From: Plantago major
Lineage: Eukaryota > Streptophyta > Magnoliopsida > Lamiales > Plantaginaceae
Reading direction: 5' to 3'
NCBI GenBank assembly: GCA_026545765.1
Contig: JAIFAC010000278.1
Span: 1 to 64,000 of the forward strand
Length of the DNA: 64,000 nucleotides
Shown piece by piece: positions 44,236 to 54,655 of this stretch. A model generated the notes under the pieces. The model worked only from the letters and a program-made list of their open reading frames with translations, was not told where the DNA came from and searched no databases. Numbering within the stretch: the stretch's first letter is position 1; every line of letters starts with the position of its first letter. The translations under genes and the position numbers were made by a program.

Positions 44236-46952
44236 GGAGTGGATAGTGTGAAACGAAGAAGTCTATTCGAGATTTAAACAATACACAGGAGTATGAGCAT
44301 CACAAACGAAGAACACAACTTGAGAGTTAAACAACACACATAAGGAGTTGGATAAACAACACAATAAACGAGTGGGATAATTACAAATGGAGAAGTCAAT
44401 TTGAGATTTAAACAACACACAGGATGAGTAATAAAATAACGAACGAAGAACTCTACTTGAGAGTAAAACAATACACAAAAGGAGTGGGATAAACAACAAA
44501 CGGACAACTCCACTTGAGAGATAAACAACACAATAAAGGAGTGGGACAATGTCAAACGAAGAAGTCTATTAGAGAGTTAAACAATAAACTGAAGGAGTAT
44601 GAGTATCACAATCGAAGAACACTACTTGAGAGTTAAACAACACACATAAGGAGCGTGATAAACAACAAAATAAACGACTGGGATAGTTACAAACGGAGAT
44701 TTCAATTTGAGATTAAAACAACTCACAGGCGGCGTAATAAAATAACGAACGAAGAACTCTACTTGAGAGTTAAACAAAACACAAAAGGAGTGGGATAAAC
44801 AACAAATGACAACCCCACTTGAGAGATAAACAACACAATAAAGGAGTGGTACAATGCCAAACGAAGAAGTCTATTAGAGAGTTAAACAATACACTGAAGG
44901 AGTATGAGTATCACAATCGAAGAACACTACTTGAGAGTTAAACAAAACACATAAGGAGCGTGATAAAACACACAATAAACGACCGGGATGATTACAAACG
45001 GAGATTTCAATTTGAGATTAAAACAACTCACAGGAGGAGTAATAAAATAACGAACGAAGAACTCTACTTGAGAGTTAAAACAAAACACAAAAGGATAGGG
45101 ATAAACAACAAACGAACAACTCCACTTGAGAGATAAAAACACACTAAAGGAGTGGGACACTGTCAAACGAAGAAGTCTATTAGAGATTTAAACAATACAC
45201 TGAAGGAGTATGAGTATCACAATCGAAGAACACTACTTGAGAGTTAAACAACACACATAAGAAGTTGGATAAACAACACAATAAATGCGTGGGATAATTA
45301 CAAACGGAGAAGTCAATTTGAGATTTAAACAACACAGGATGAATAATAAAATAACGAACGAAGAACTCTACTTGAGAGTAAAACAATACACAAAAGGAGT
45401 GGGATAAACAACAAACGGACAACTCCACTTGAGAGATAAACAACACAATAAAGGAGTGGTACAATGCCAAACGAAGAAGTCTATTAGAGAGTTAAACAAT
45501 ACACTGAAGGAGTATGAGTATCACAATCGAAGAACACTACTTGAGAGTTAAACAAAACACATAAGGAGCATGATAAACCACACAATAAACGACTGGGATG
45601 ATTACAAACGGAGATTTCAATTTGAGATTAAAACAACTCACAGGAGGAGTAATAAAATAACGAACGAAGAACTCTACTTGAGAGTCAAAACAAAACACAA
45701 AAGGATAGGGATAAACAACAAACGAACAACTCCACTTGAGAGATAAAAACACACTAAAGGAGTGGGATAGTGTGAAACGAAGAAGTCTATTCGAGATTTA
45801 AACAATACACAAAAGGAGTATGTGCATCACAAACGAAGAACACTACTTGAGAGTTAAACAACACACATAAGGAGTTGGATAAACAACACAATAAACGAGT
45901 GGGATAATTACAAATGGAGAAGTCAATTTGAGATTTAAACAACACACAGGATGAGTAATAAAATAACGAACGAAGAACTCTTCTTGAGAGTAAAACAATA
46001 CACAAAAGGAGTGGGATAAACAACAAACGGACAACTCCACTTGAGAGATAAACAACACAATAAAGGAGTGGGACAATGTCAAACGAAGAAGTCTATTAGA
46101 GAGTTAAACAATAAACTGAAGGAGTATGAGTATCACAATCGAAGAACACTACTTGAGAGTTAAACAACACACATAAGGAGCGTGATAAACAACAAAATAA
46201 ACGACTGGGATAGTTACAAACGGAGATTTCAATTTGAGATTAAAACAACTCACAGGCGGCGTAATAAAATAACGAACGAAGAACTCTACTTGAGAGTTAA
46301 ACAAAACACAAAAGGAGTGGGATAAACAACAAATGACAACCCCACTTGAGAGATAAACAACACAATAAAGGAGTGGTACAATGCCAAACGAAGAAGTCTA
46401 TTAGAGAGTTAAACAATACACTGAAGGAGTATGAGTATCACAATCGAAGAACACTACTTGAGAGTTAAACAAAACACATAAGGAGCGTGATAAACCACAC
46501 AATAAACGACTGGGATGATTACAAACGGAGATTTCAATTTGAGATTAAAACAACTCACAGGAGGAGTAATAAAATAACGAACGAAGAACTCTACTTGAGA
46601 GTTAAAACAAAACACAAAAGGATAGGGATAAACAACAAACGAACAACTCCACTTGAGAGATAAAAACACACTAAAGGAGTGGGATAGTGTGAAACGAAGA
46701 AGTCTATTCGAGATTTAAACAATACACAAAAGGAGTATGAGCATCACAAACGAAGAACACTACTTGAGAGTTAAACAACACACATAGGGAGTTGGATAAA
46801 CAACACAATAAACGAGTGGGATAATTACAAATGGAGAAGTCAATTTGAGATTTAAACAACACACAGGATGAGTAATAAAATAACGAACGAAGAACTCTAC
46901 TTGAGAGTAAAACAATACACAAAAGGAGTGGGATAAACAACAAACGGACAAC

Positions 46953-47057
46953 AGATTAAAACAACTCACAGGATGAGTAATAAAATAACGAACGAAGAAC
47001 TCTACTTGAGAGTAAAACAATACACAAAAGGAGTGGGATAAACAACAAACGGACAAC
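46953..47057 (+). repeat. 105-bp chimeric internal duplication in a satellite monomer
   Basis: The X monomer at 46676 repeats its own segment from aggatgagtaata to caaacggacaac, preceded by agattaaaacaactcac, a phrase otherwise found in Y and Z monomers. The insert is 105 bp, exactly the excess of this trimer (1022 bp) over the regular 917 bp. It records an unequal exchange between different monomer types. Confidence 0.85.
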
Positions 47058-47734
47058 TCCACTTGAGAGATAAACAACACAATAAAGGAGTGGGACAATG
47101 TCAAACGAAGAAGTCTATTAGAGAGTTAAACAATAAACTGAAGGAGTATGAGTATAACAATCGAAGAACACTACTTGAGAGTTAAACAACACACATAAGG
47201 AGCGTGATAAACAACAAAATAAACGACTGGGTTAATTACAAAACGGAGAGTTCAATTTGAGATTAAAACAACTCACAGACGGAGTAATAAAATAACGAAC
47301 GAAGAACTCTACTTCAGAGTTAAACAAAACACAAACGGACAGGGATAAACAACAAAGCAAAAACTCCAATTGAGAGATAAAAACACACTAAAGGAGTGGG
47401 ATAGTGGCAAACGAAGAAGTCTATTCGAGATTTAAACAATACACTGAAGGAGTATGAGTATCACAAACGAAGAACACTACTTGAGAGTTAAACAACACAC
47501 ATGAGGAGTTGGATAAACAACACAATAAACGACTGGGATAATTACAAACTGAGAAGTCAATTTGAGATTTAAAGAACACACAGGAGGAGTAATAAAATAA
47601 CGAACGAAGAACTCTAATTTAGAGTAAAACAAAACGCAAAAGGATAGGGATAAACAACAAACGAACAACTCCACTTTAGAGGTAAAAACACACTAAAGGA
47701 GTGGGATAGTGTGAAACGAAGAAGTCTATTCGAG

Positions 47735-47809
47735 ATTTAAACAATACAGAAGAATATCACAAACGAAGAACACTACTTGAGAATAAATCAACACACATCG
47801 AGTAATCAA
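47735..47809 (+). repeat. Candidate long target-site duplication, left copy (LINE B)
   Basis: The last satellite bases before LINE B run from atttaaacaatac through gaacactacttgag to caacacacat. The same satellite interval (end of subunit 1 to end of subunit 2) reappears directly after the LINE poly(A) at 53938-54010. Both flanks carry X-type marks such as atcacaaacgaag. The copies differ by several small indels, so this may be an old duplication or a rearranged junction. Confidence 0.5.
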
Positions 47810-47826
47810 CATGCAAGCCCTAAATA

Positions 47827-48177
47827 TTAGTCGGTTTTCCTCCGGCCACCAGTCTCTGGTGGTTGTACCACGTTAGGCACGCGCCTACTTATTCTCTTTC
47901 TTGTTTCCTGATCTTTCCAGGCGTACCAAGATCGATTATTTTGGAGCACGGACGCGCCCTACACATCCTTTCCGAGCTTGCGCCGTTTTTTTGTCCTAAT
48001 TTTTAGCCGGTTTTCCTCTGGCCACCAGTCTCTGGTGGTTGTACTACTCTAGGCACGCGCCTACTACTTCTCTTCCTTGTTATCTGGTCTTTCCAGGCGT
48101 ACCACGATCGATTATTTTGGACTAGGGACGCGCTCTACACAACCTTTACAAGCTTGCGCCGTTTTTCGTTCCGAATT
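47827..48177 (+). promoter_or_regulatory. Tandem 176-bp 5' UTR units of LINE B (probable promoter monomers)
   Basis: Two adjacent copies, 47827-48002 (176 bp) and 48003-48177 (175 bp), share ggttttcctc, ccaccagtctctggtgg, aggcacgcgcctact, ccaggcgtacca, cgatcgattattttgga and aagcttgcgccg. A third copy starts with ttag at 48178 but leads straight into ORF1. Each unit contains a perfect 7-bp hairpin, ccaccag-tct-ctggtgg, at 47846-47862 and 48022-48038. The region is much richer in GC than the satellite. Stacked promoter monomers are known in some LINEs, such as mouse L1; a promoter role here is inference from position. Confidence 0.7.
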
Positions 48178-48186
48178 TTAGGGTTT
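48177..48186 (+). promoter_or_regulatory. Telo-box-like motif before LINE B ORF1
   Basis: The motif tttagggttt (aaaccctaaa on the other strand) lies 4 bases before the ORF1 ATG. Single telo-box motifs are common in plant 5' leaders. A similar taaaccctag stands on the minus strand at 55881-55890, in the leader side of the ORF1 fragment. Function is unproven. Confidence 0.4.
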
Positions 48187-48189
48187 CCG

Positions 48190-49667
48190 ATGGATGCTGA
48201 AATTCTTTTTCCCGAACTTTCTGCATTCAACTCAGCTCCGGCTGCCGCTGCTCATGTTGCAGAATCTTCGACTGCTGAGGTGGTGTCTCCTCCATGGAAC
48301 CATACCGCGCCAAGGCAGGAAGCTCTGGCTCTTCATTCTCTTCCAACCGCCATTGTGGGCACTTCGGGCCCGACTCTTGAGCCGGTTAAATAAAATCGTT
48401 ACATCCGTTAAACTTAATGATGATTTTTATTCGGCGATTCCTAATTGCTCATCTTCTTCTTTATCGGACGATTGATTACGCCCAGGGTTCCTCACCATGG
48501 AAATTTCATGACCTCGTGAGACGTTGAAAAGATTTGGCATACGGAGGCTTGGTCCATGCTTTCGATTGGTGCAGGATACTTTGTCTTTCAGTTCTATTCC
48601 AAGCAAGCGAGATTCGATTTTTCGTTCGAGCTTATGGAAGCTATCAACAGTAATCTCTACCTGACCTTGGGTTCCTAATTTCGTTCAAAAGCAGCATCCA
48701 CACAGGTGCGTGTTTGGGTTCGTTTATATGGTTTGCTTTATGAGCACCATCATCGATCGATGATTATGGCACTTACGGCGCTCTTGGAACCGATTAGGAT
48801 TGATCGCCTTCTTTAGATCATTGTTTGGTAACTACGTTAAGGTCTGGTGGAAGTTGATCTTTCTCAAGCTTTAGAATCAAAGATTCAACTAGAAACTCAT
48901 GCTGTGATATTTGGATTGAAGCTTATTATGAGGATTTACATTTTTGCCATTCTTGCCTTGTTGTTGGTCATAAAATGGAGAATTGCAGCAGGAACAAAGA
49001 TAAGGAGATGTCTAGGCCCAGCTCACCGCCTCCTAGGGCAAACTCTAATGCTAACTTAGCACAATCAACTTTGGTTGCTATTCTGCCGGTGGTTATAAAC
49101 GCACAATCTTAACGTTTACCACCTGCTAGTCCATTGGCGACTTCTACTGTTGTGGTTTCAAATCCACCTGATGCTACGGGATTCAGGAAGTTTCTCCATG
49201 ACGTAATGTTAATTTACTAAACGCACCTTCATGTTGTATCTCCGTTGTTGAGTCGAACGGTTTGCCTTGTTGGATTCGAACTTGGTGGAGGATGAGAACT
49301 TGGGTGGTGAGTCAGATTTCGCTTTGCAAGATTCGATTCGCATCGCTGACCTCAACCTTCAACTCCTATTGCGCATAGCCCTAACACATCTTCATTGGAC
49401 GATTCTATGGAGGCTAATTTGCGAATAAAAGATTCAGTTGAGATTATGCGTGAACGCATTAACAACCCATCTAATGCCACTAAGGCTGCCTCTTCATCCC
49501 CTAATTCTCCCTCGCCTGCCGCTATTAATGCCATGGGGATTGCGGCAGGTGCAAGATGGGCAGACTTAGTAGACGGTGATATAAATGATGATAATTCTTT
49601 GCTGGATATTACAACTCTTACATCTGCTACTTGCCATGCAGATTCCTCTCACGTTGTTTCCCAATGA
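48190..49667 (+). pseudogene. LINE ORF1 (CCHC-knuckle RNA-binding protein), copy B, frame broken
   Basis: ORF1 proteins coat the LINE RNA in the retrotransposition particle. The chosen start is ATG at 48190 (MDAEILFPELSAF), just after the 5' UTR units. The first open stretch ends at a stop at 48391-48393, and the rest lies in shifting frames. At 48945-48986 a zinc knuckle is readable, CHSCLVVGHKMENC, which fits C-x2-C-x4-H-x4-C. The segment before it (about 48690-48900) resembles the DUF4283-type region of plant LINE ORF1 but is badly damaged. A clean C-terminal stretch, including GARWADLVDGDIND, covers 49395-49667 and ends in TGA. The total is about 490 codons, a normal size for plant ORF1. 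The stop overlaps the ORF2 start (ATGA). Confidence 0.82.
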
Positions 49668-52600
49668 ATGTTCTGTTTTGGAACATTCGGGGTATTGGGA
49701 ATGCTCGCTCACAAGATATGCTCAAGCATCATGTAGTTTCTACTCGTCCTCGTTGGTTTCTATTCGGAACCAAAGGTTCCTTCCTCCTCCATACCATTCT
49801 TATTGAATGCGATGGGAATGCGCTTTCTTGGTGAAAATACGCCTAACAACGGTCTTCCTAACTTATGGGTTTTGGAAGATCTCTCTTCTTCAGTTCTTCT
49901 ATAATTTTCTCTTCTTCTCAAGTTCTTGTTATTAAAGTTTCTTGGCTTCAGGGACTTCCTATTAGCGTTTATCCATGCCCATGCCGATTATATCGTAAAT
50001 CGAGACTTATGGCGTGATTCTTGCTTTTGCCAAACACACCCTTGCTTTTGGTGGGAGATTTCAATCTTTGTGATTGGTGCGCATGAACGATTGAATGGTA
50101 CTCCTCGATTAAATCTGAAACCATGGATTTCCGTTCTTTTATCAATGATGGGGAGTTCTTATGGATTCCTAGTTCATTTGCTTTTTTACTTGGTGAATAA
50201 ATCGTTTCTCTAGTGGTTATCTAGAGACACGTATTGATAGGGCTCTTTCTTCACAATCCTTTTGGATTTATGGGACTCGATGATGGTTCGTGTGGGCTTG
50301 CGTACTTGCTGGATCACCCCCTCTTTGTTTCACATGCATGAACAAGCGCTATCTTCCTCGACCATTCAGATTCCAAGCAATGGCTTAGTCACGATTCGTT
50401 TGAGGAGTTAATTGAGCTTTCTGGAAAACTCCTATTACGGCCATGGGCTCTTTTTCTTTGGTTATCCGAAATTAAAGAGGTGAAATCCGCTATCATAGAT
50501 TGGAATAATAATGTCTTTGGTGAGCTTAATTCTCGCCTTCTTCTTTGCGTAATAAAGCTGGAGTTGGTTCGTGACAATTATCCCTCCATGGTCCGATAAA
50601 TGATATTCCTCGCAAGGAACTTGAGGCGATCGCGGACTACAATGCTATTCTGAATCAAGAGGCAACTTTTTTGCGTCAAAAGAACCGGGCTGCGTGGTTA
50701 AAAGACGGTGATAGAAATTCTGGTTTTTTCCATCGTTCTCTAAAGATTCGCAAAGGTATTCTCGGTATTTCCTCTTTGATAATTGATGGCTCTATCAATC
50801 ATGATGCAATTCGGATCCGGAATCATATGATTTCTTATTATGAGAATCTGTTCTCACAAACTCAGCCCACAGTTGTCTCGTTCGATGAACTAGATGAGCT
50901 TATCCATTGTTCGATTACGGATGAACAAAATCAATTGCTAATCGATATTCCTTCCGAGGATGACATCCGTCATGTTGTTTTCGATATGTCACTGATAGTG
51001 CTCCTGGACGGATGGTTTTGAGGCGCTTTCTATCAATCTATGGCACATTATTGGTGCGGAGGTGTCTTTGGCGATTGGCGTTCTTCCTTCATGGTCATTT
51101 CCCGGCAGGTATGAACTCTAGTTTTGTCACTCTTATTCCGAAAATCAGAGATGCGTTGCGTATTGAAGATTTCCGCCCTATTGTTCTTGGTAATTTTCTT
51201 TATAAGATTATTGCTAAGATTTTAGCCGATCATTTGGGTCCGATTTTATCGGGGTTGCTCTCCTTTCATCAATTTGGTTTTATTCCGGGGAGACGCATTC
51301 ATGATTGTATTGCCTTAGCCTCTGAAGGAGTTAATAGTCTTGGTCTTCACTGTAGTAAGGGTAATCTGGTGTTGAAGGTTGACATCCGGAAAGCCTTTGA
51401 TACTCTAAATTGGGACTTTCTTTTGGCGGTTCTCACAAAATATGGTTTCTCTTCTACCTTTGTTGGTTGGATTAATCATATTCTTCACTTTCAAAGCTCG
51501 GTTACGATTAATGGGGCTCAGGAAGGTACTTTGGCTGTTCTCAAGGAGTTCGTCAAGGGATCCTCTTTCCCTCTTCTCTTTTGCATCGCGGAGGAAGTTC
51601 TTAGCAAGCTTCTCGAAGGTCGCCAATTCGAGAGCTCACTCCTTTATTCATTGGACAATCTCTTACTTTTCCTTCTCACCTTCTTTATGCGGATGATGTG
51701 ATTATTTTTGCGGGACTCTGCTGAATTGTCGGACTATTCTTAGGATCTGGAAAAATATCTTGCTTGGTCGGGACAACACTTCAATCCTCGAAGTCGGGGC
51801 TTATCTTAGTACTTTTCTCACCAGTCGGGAAGAACCACTTGTGCGAGAATCATGGATATTATCGAGGTCACCTTCCTTTCACGTATTTGGGAGTTCCACT
51901 TTTCCGTGGGCACCTCGGACTTGTCATTTACAATCCCTTGCGGACTCGATTCTAGAAAAGTTTAGTAAATGGAAGGCACTTCTCTCTCTATGGCGGTCGT
52001 TTATGTCTTATTCAATCGGTGATCGAGGATCTTTTGTACACTCTATGATGGTTTATCGTTGGCCTTTGACTCTTCTTAAGCGTATGGATCTGGCATTCGT
52101 AATTTCGTCAAGCGGGGATACTCTGAAGAGCATCGACTTCTATCTCTTAGGCGTTGTTGTGCTCCAAAGTTTGAGGGTGGTCTTGGTATTCGTTCTCGTT
52201 CTTTGCTAATAAGGCGTATCTTTCTCGTCTTGCTTGGGATATTTGAAACATGAAGGTTCCATATCTAGATATCTTTCATGACGTTTCTTCGGCATGCTTC
52301 CTTGCGCTCTTATGTTGCTTCCTCGATTTGGTTTGGATTTAAGGATTGTTTCCCACTTCAATCAAGTCTAGATGGTTAGCGTGTCAAGGCTCTCGGTGCG
52401 TTTAAAGCGATGATTGGCAGCTACGATGTTGATGTAATTGGTATTCCTATTCATCTTGACATCACTTGAGTTCCCTATTTACGAGTATTGGACTCGGCTG
52501 GTTGGTTTCTTTTGGATGGGTTCCGAATGGCTTTTCCGGATGTTACCGCGACATTCTCTCCTATCATCCGCTCCATCTGGTTTACGATACTCGTATCTGG

Positions 52601-53701
52601 ACTGAATCTCTAGACGGTTCGATTTCTACCAAGCAAGCCTATCACTCTTTGCGGCCGCGTTTCCTTAAGATTGACTGGGGATCTTGGATATGGGCTCCTT
52701 TTATCCCACCCCGTCGTTCTATCACAGTTTGGAAGGCTATTCATGGTGTTCTTCCAACTATTGAAACTGCGGGGCTCTGGTTTTGTTGGTCCTTGATTGT
52801 GTGTTTTTGCTATCTTTGCTATGGATTGCCAAGACCATTTACTGGTCTCTTGTCCGTTCACTCGGACTATCTGGCATACTCTATTTGATCTTTTCCAGGT
52901 TCCTTTTCGAGATTGCTTTAGTTTTGGAGAGCTTCTGTTATATGCCATGGGTCAACATTTTAGCTCTCAGATTCTCTCTTTGTGGCGTCTTGCCTTTGTG
53001 ACGGGCATTTGGGTGCTTTGGACTGCGCGCAATCGTTGCTTATTTGATGGTGTTCCTGTTTCCAGGCATTCTATTTTGCTTCTGATTTGGAGTCTTGTAG
53101 GCGAGGCTAATTCCCACCCTCTTGGTTCTATGGCTAATAATCAAGTTGATTTACAAGTCCTTCATTCTTTTCGTATTCAAGGGTGCCCGCCTAAGTCACG
53201 AGATATCATTGAGGTCCGATGGTATCCCCCTCTCCCGGGATGGATTAAATGCAACACGGATGGAAGTTCTCTTGCCGCTCCTGGCTCCTCTATTGGGGGG
53301 GGTGCGGTGGTTTTAGAGATTCAAATGGTACCGTGATGGGTTGCTTTGTAAATCGGAGTACGCTTATGCTTTGAAGCCGAGTTACTTGCGATTATGATTG
53401 GCATTGAATTGGCTCACACCGTGGCTGGAATAAGATTTGGTTGGAGATGATTCTACTTATGTAATTTGCTCTCATGGTACTAACTCGGTCCCATGGAAAT
53501 TCGGAACCGTTGGCTATTGACTCTCTCTCATATCGTGACATGGATTTTGGTGTCTCATATTTTTTAGAAGGCAACACGGTCGCTGATGCTCTCTCAAAGT
53601 TGGATCTGGAGGGTTTCTGGACTTCTCCTTTGGATGTCATTCGACCTCACATACACAGGGACATGTACGGTTTACCTTATTATAGGTTTCCGCAACGCTA
53701 A
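49664..53701 (+). pseudogene. LINE ORF2 (APE endonuclease - reverse transcriptase - RNase H), copy B, frame broken
   Basis: It starts MNVLFWNIRGIGNARSQDM, the standard APE-type N-terminus, with ATG at 49664 overlapping the ORF1 stop. GDFN is at 50054-50065. The expected SDH reads LDH at 50319-50327. The longest open piece (51012-51701, 229 codons) holds the reverse-transcriptase core: FRPIVLGNFLYKIIAKIL, FHQFGFIPGRRIHDCIAL, and VDIRKAFDTL with its catalytic Asp. YADD follows at 51686-51697. A zf-RVT-like region spans about 52610-52890. RNase H begins TDG at 53256-53264 and ends near EGNTVADALSKL (about 53567-53602). The stop is TAA at 53699-53701. The length fits about 1345 codons, typical for plant LINE ORF2. 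Breaks recur every few hundred bases, so no full protein can be made. Confidence 0.92.
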
Positions 53702-53938
53702 CGCTCAGGCACTCTTTTTCCCAGCCATGGGTTTTCCTGGGTTTTCCATGGCCCAGGTTTTAACGAGGCCTTGATTTGCAACCATGGATCACCTTGATCC
53801 CCGGTTATGTTATTTTTGTTTCTTTGTTTGTTTCACTTGTTTCGCGTTGTAACCCGCCTGTGGGTTCCTTTGTAATCTCTACTTTTACGCTTTGTACTCT
53901 TTTACTTTTATTAATATATGCTCTATTTATGAAAAAAA
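53702..53938 (+). other. LINE copy B 3' UTR and poly(A)
   Basis: The 3' UTR matches that of copy A closely, ending ttaatatatgctctatttat, g, then A7 at 53932-53938. Satellite resumes at once with tttaaacaatacac. A shared poly(A) end with no terminal repeat is the signature of target-primed LINE insertion. Confidence 0.9.
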
Positions 53939-54010
53939 TTTAAACAATACACAGAAGGAGTATGAGCATCACAAACGAAGAACACAACTTGAGAGTTAAA
54001 CAACACACAT
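53938..54010 (+). repeat. Candidate long target-site duplication, right copy (LINE B)
   Basis: Satellite from the end of subunit 1 to the end of subunit 2 (atttaaacaatacac to caacacacat), equivalent to 47735-47809 on the other side of the LINE. This copy keeps ggagtatgagcatcac, which is shortened on the left. Confidence 0.5.
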
Positions 54011-54067
54011 AAGGAGTTGGATAAACAACACAATAAACGAGTGGGATAATTACAAATGGAGAAGTCT
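53939..54067 (+). repeat. Plus-orientation satellite stub (X-type monomer)
   Basis: Parts of subunits 1, 2, 3 and 4 follow the LINE poly(A), with X-type marks: gcatcacaaacgaag, cacaacttgag and gagttggata. The plus satellite then stops abruptly within subunit 4, after aaatggagaagtc. Confidence 0.85.
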
Positions 54068-54132
54068 TTTTTAATTCCCACTCCTTATTGGATAAACAAC
54101 ACAATAAGGAGTTTATCCCACTCCTTATGTGT
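54060..54132 (+). other. Satellite orientation switch (head-to-head junction)
   Basis: Plus-strand satellite ends at gagaagtc near 54067. A T run and minus-oriented cccactccttatt follow. A short plus-oriented piece, ggataaacaacacaataagg, comes next, and then minus-oriented tttatcccactccttatgtg. The orientation therefore flips three times within about 70 bases. All sequence from here to the window end is minus-oriented satellite apart from the LINE pieces. It may be a real inversion breakpoint or an assembly join. Confidence 0.75.
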
Positions 54133-54655
54133 CTTTTTTAATTCTCAAGTAGTGTTCTTCGATTTTGACACTCATACTCCTTCAGTATATGGTTTAAATA
54201 TCTCATAGACTTCTTCTTTGACAGTATCCGACTCCTTTATTGTGTTGTTTATCTCTCAAGTTTTATTTGTTATGATGTTTGTTTTTACTTTGTTGTATCT
54301 CCTTTGTTTGTTACTCAAGTAGATTAAATATCTAGAGATAAGATTTGTTTATCCACTCCTTGTGTTTTGTTTAACTCTCAAGATAAATTATCGTTAGATA
54401 TTCTATTACTCCTCACAATGTTGTTAAATCTCAAATTTACATTTATCCCTCATAAGTTTGTGTTTATCTTTCATATGTTTCTTTAAATTCCACGTAATTC
54501 TTGATTTTCGTTCATACTCCTTGATTGTGTTATTTAAATATCATAGACTTCTTCGTTTGACATTATCCCACTTTTTATTGTGTTGTTTTTATTCTCAAGT
54601 TAATTGAATTCTCCTGTAGTGTTGTTGGTGAGAGTTCTTTATGACTTCTCATTGT
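54133..54655 (-). repeat. Degenerate minus-orientation satellite
   Basis: About two monomers read on the minus strand, with recognisable words (ctctcaagtagtgttctt, cactcatactccttcag, ttgacattatcccac). They carry many more substitutions and deletions than the array on either side. No gene is seen. Confidence 0.8.

Larger units (their letters stand above)
4110..47809 (+). repeat. A-rich tandem satellite array, plus orientation (~290-310 bp monomer)
   Basis: The words ggataatgtcaaac, ggagtatgagtatca, gaagtcaatttgagattt and ggagtaataaaataac recur in fixed order for 43.7 kb. Successive ggataatgtc sites near 11.4-12.6 kb lie 299-306 bp apart; near 24 kb they lie 288-291 bp apart. That gives roughly 145-150 head-to-tail monomers. 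By eye the plus strand is about half A and under one fifth T, with few CG dinucleotides. No real gene, RNA gene or promoter is seen inside; open frames on the opposite strand are repeat translations. It is probably pericentromeric, subtelomeric or knob heterochromatin, which is inference. Both ends of this block are LINE insertions. Confidence 0.97.
44236..47809 (+). repeat. Trimeric higher-order satellite repeat (917 bp) at the right edge
   Basis: Three monomer types recur. X has gatagtgtgaaacg and gagttggata; Y has gacaatgtcaaacg and ggcggcgtaata (or a close form); Z has gtacaatgccaaacg and gggatgattac. Starts are X 44236, Y 44538, Z 44843, X-like 45149, Z 45453, X 45759, Y 46065, Z 46370, X 46676, Y 47087, a Z-position monomer 47393, X 47698. 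The X-Y-Z block at 45759-46675 is 917 bp. The following block is 1022 bp because of a 105-bp insertion. The 45149-45758 block lacks Y. Adjacent blocks differ at only a few bases by eye, so amplification was recent. The last X is interrupted by LINE copy B. Confidence 0.88.
47810..53938 (+). mobile_element. LINE (non-LTR retrotransposon) copy B, apparently full length, broken
   Basis: A 6.1-kb element inserted in satellite, with the expected order: 5' UTR, ORF1 with a CCHC knuckle, ORF2 with APE, RT, zf-RVT and RNase H, 3' UTR, poly(A) of 7 bases. There are no long terminal repeats. The satellite match stops near 47809 and the LINE begins between there and 47827; the exact base is uncertain. 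The satellite on both sides is the same monomer type (X), which supports a simple insertion. It is collinear with copy A over ORF2 and the 3' UTR. Both reading frames are broken by many small indels, so it is not active as read. Confidence 0.93.

Noticed and set aside
4110-47809. CRISPR-like regular repeats
   Set aside because: There are no unique spacers between short repeats; the whole unit is repeated, and the context is a plant nuclear genome with LINEs.
47827-48177. Two direct repeats read as long terminal repeats of an LTR element
   Set aside because: They are adjacent to each other, not at opposite ends of the element, and ORF2 has APE-type endonuclease and LINE order with a poly(A) end.
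48177-48186. Telomere repeat
   Set aside because: Only one tttaggg unit is present, with no tandem run; it is better read as a telo-box in a plant leader.
1-53938. Copies A and B as a segmental duplication flanking the array
   Set aside because: Their 3' flanks fall at different satellite positions (subunit 4 versus subunit 1), which fits separate insertions better. The 5' flank of copy A is not visible, so it is not fully excluded.
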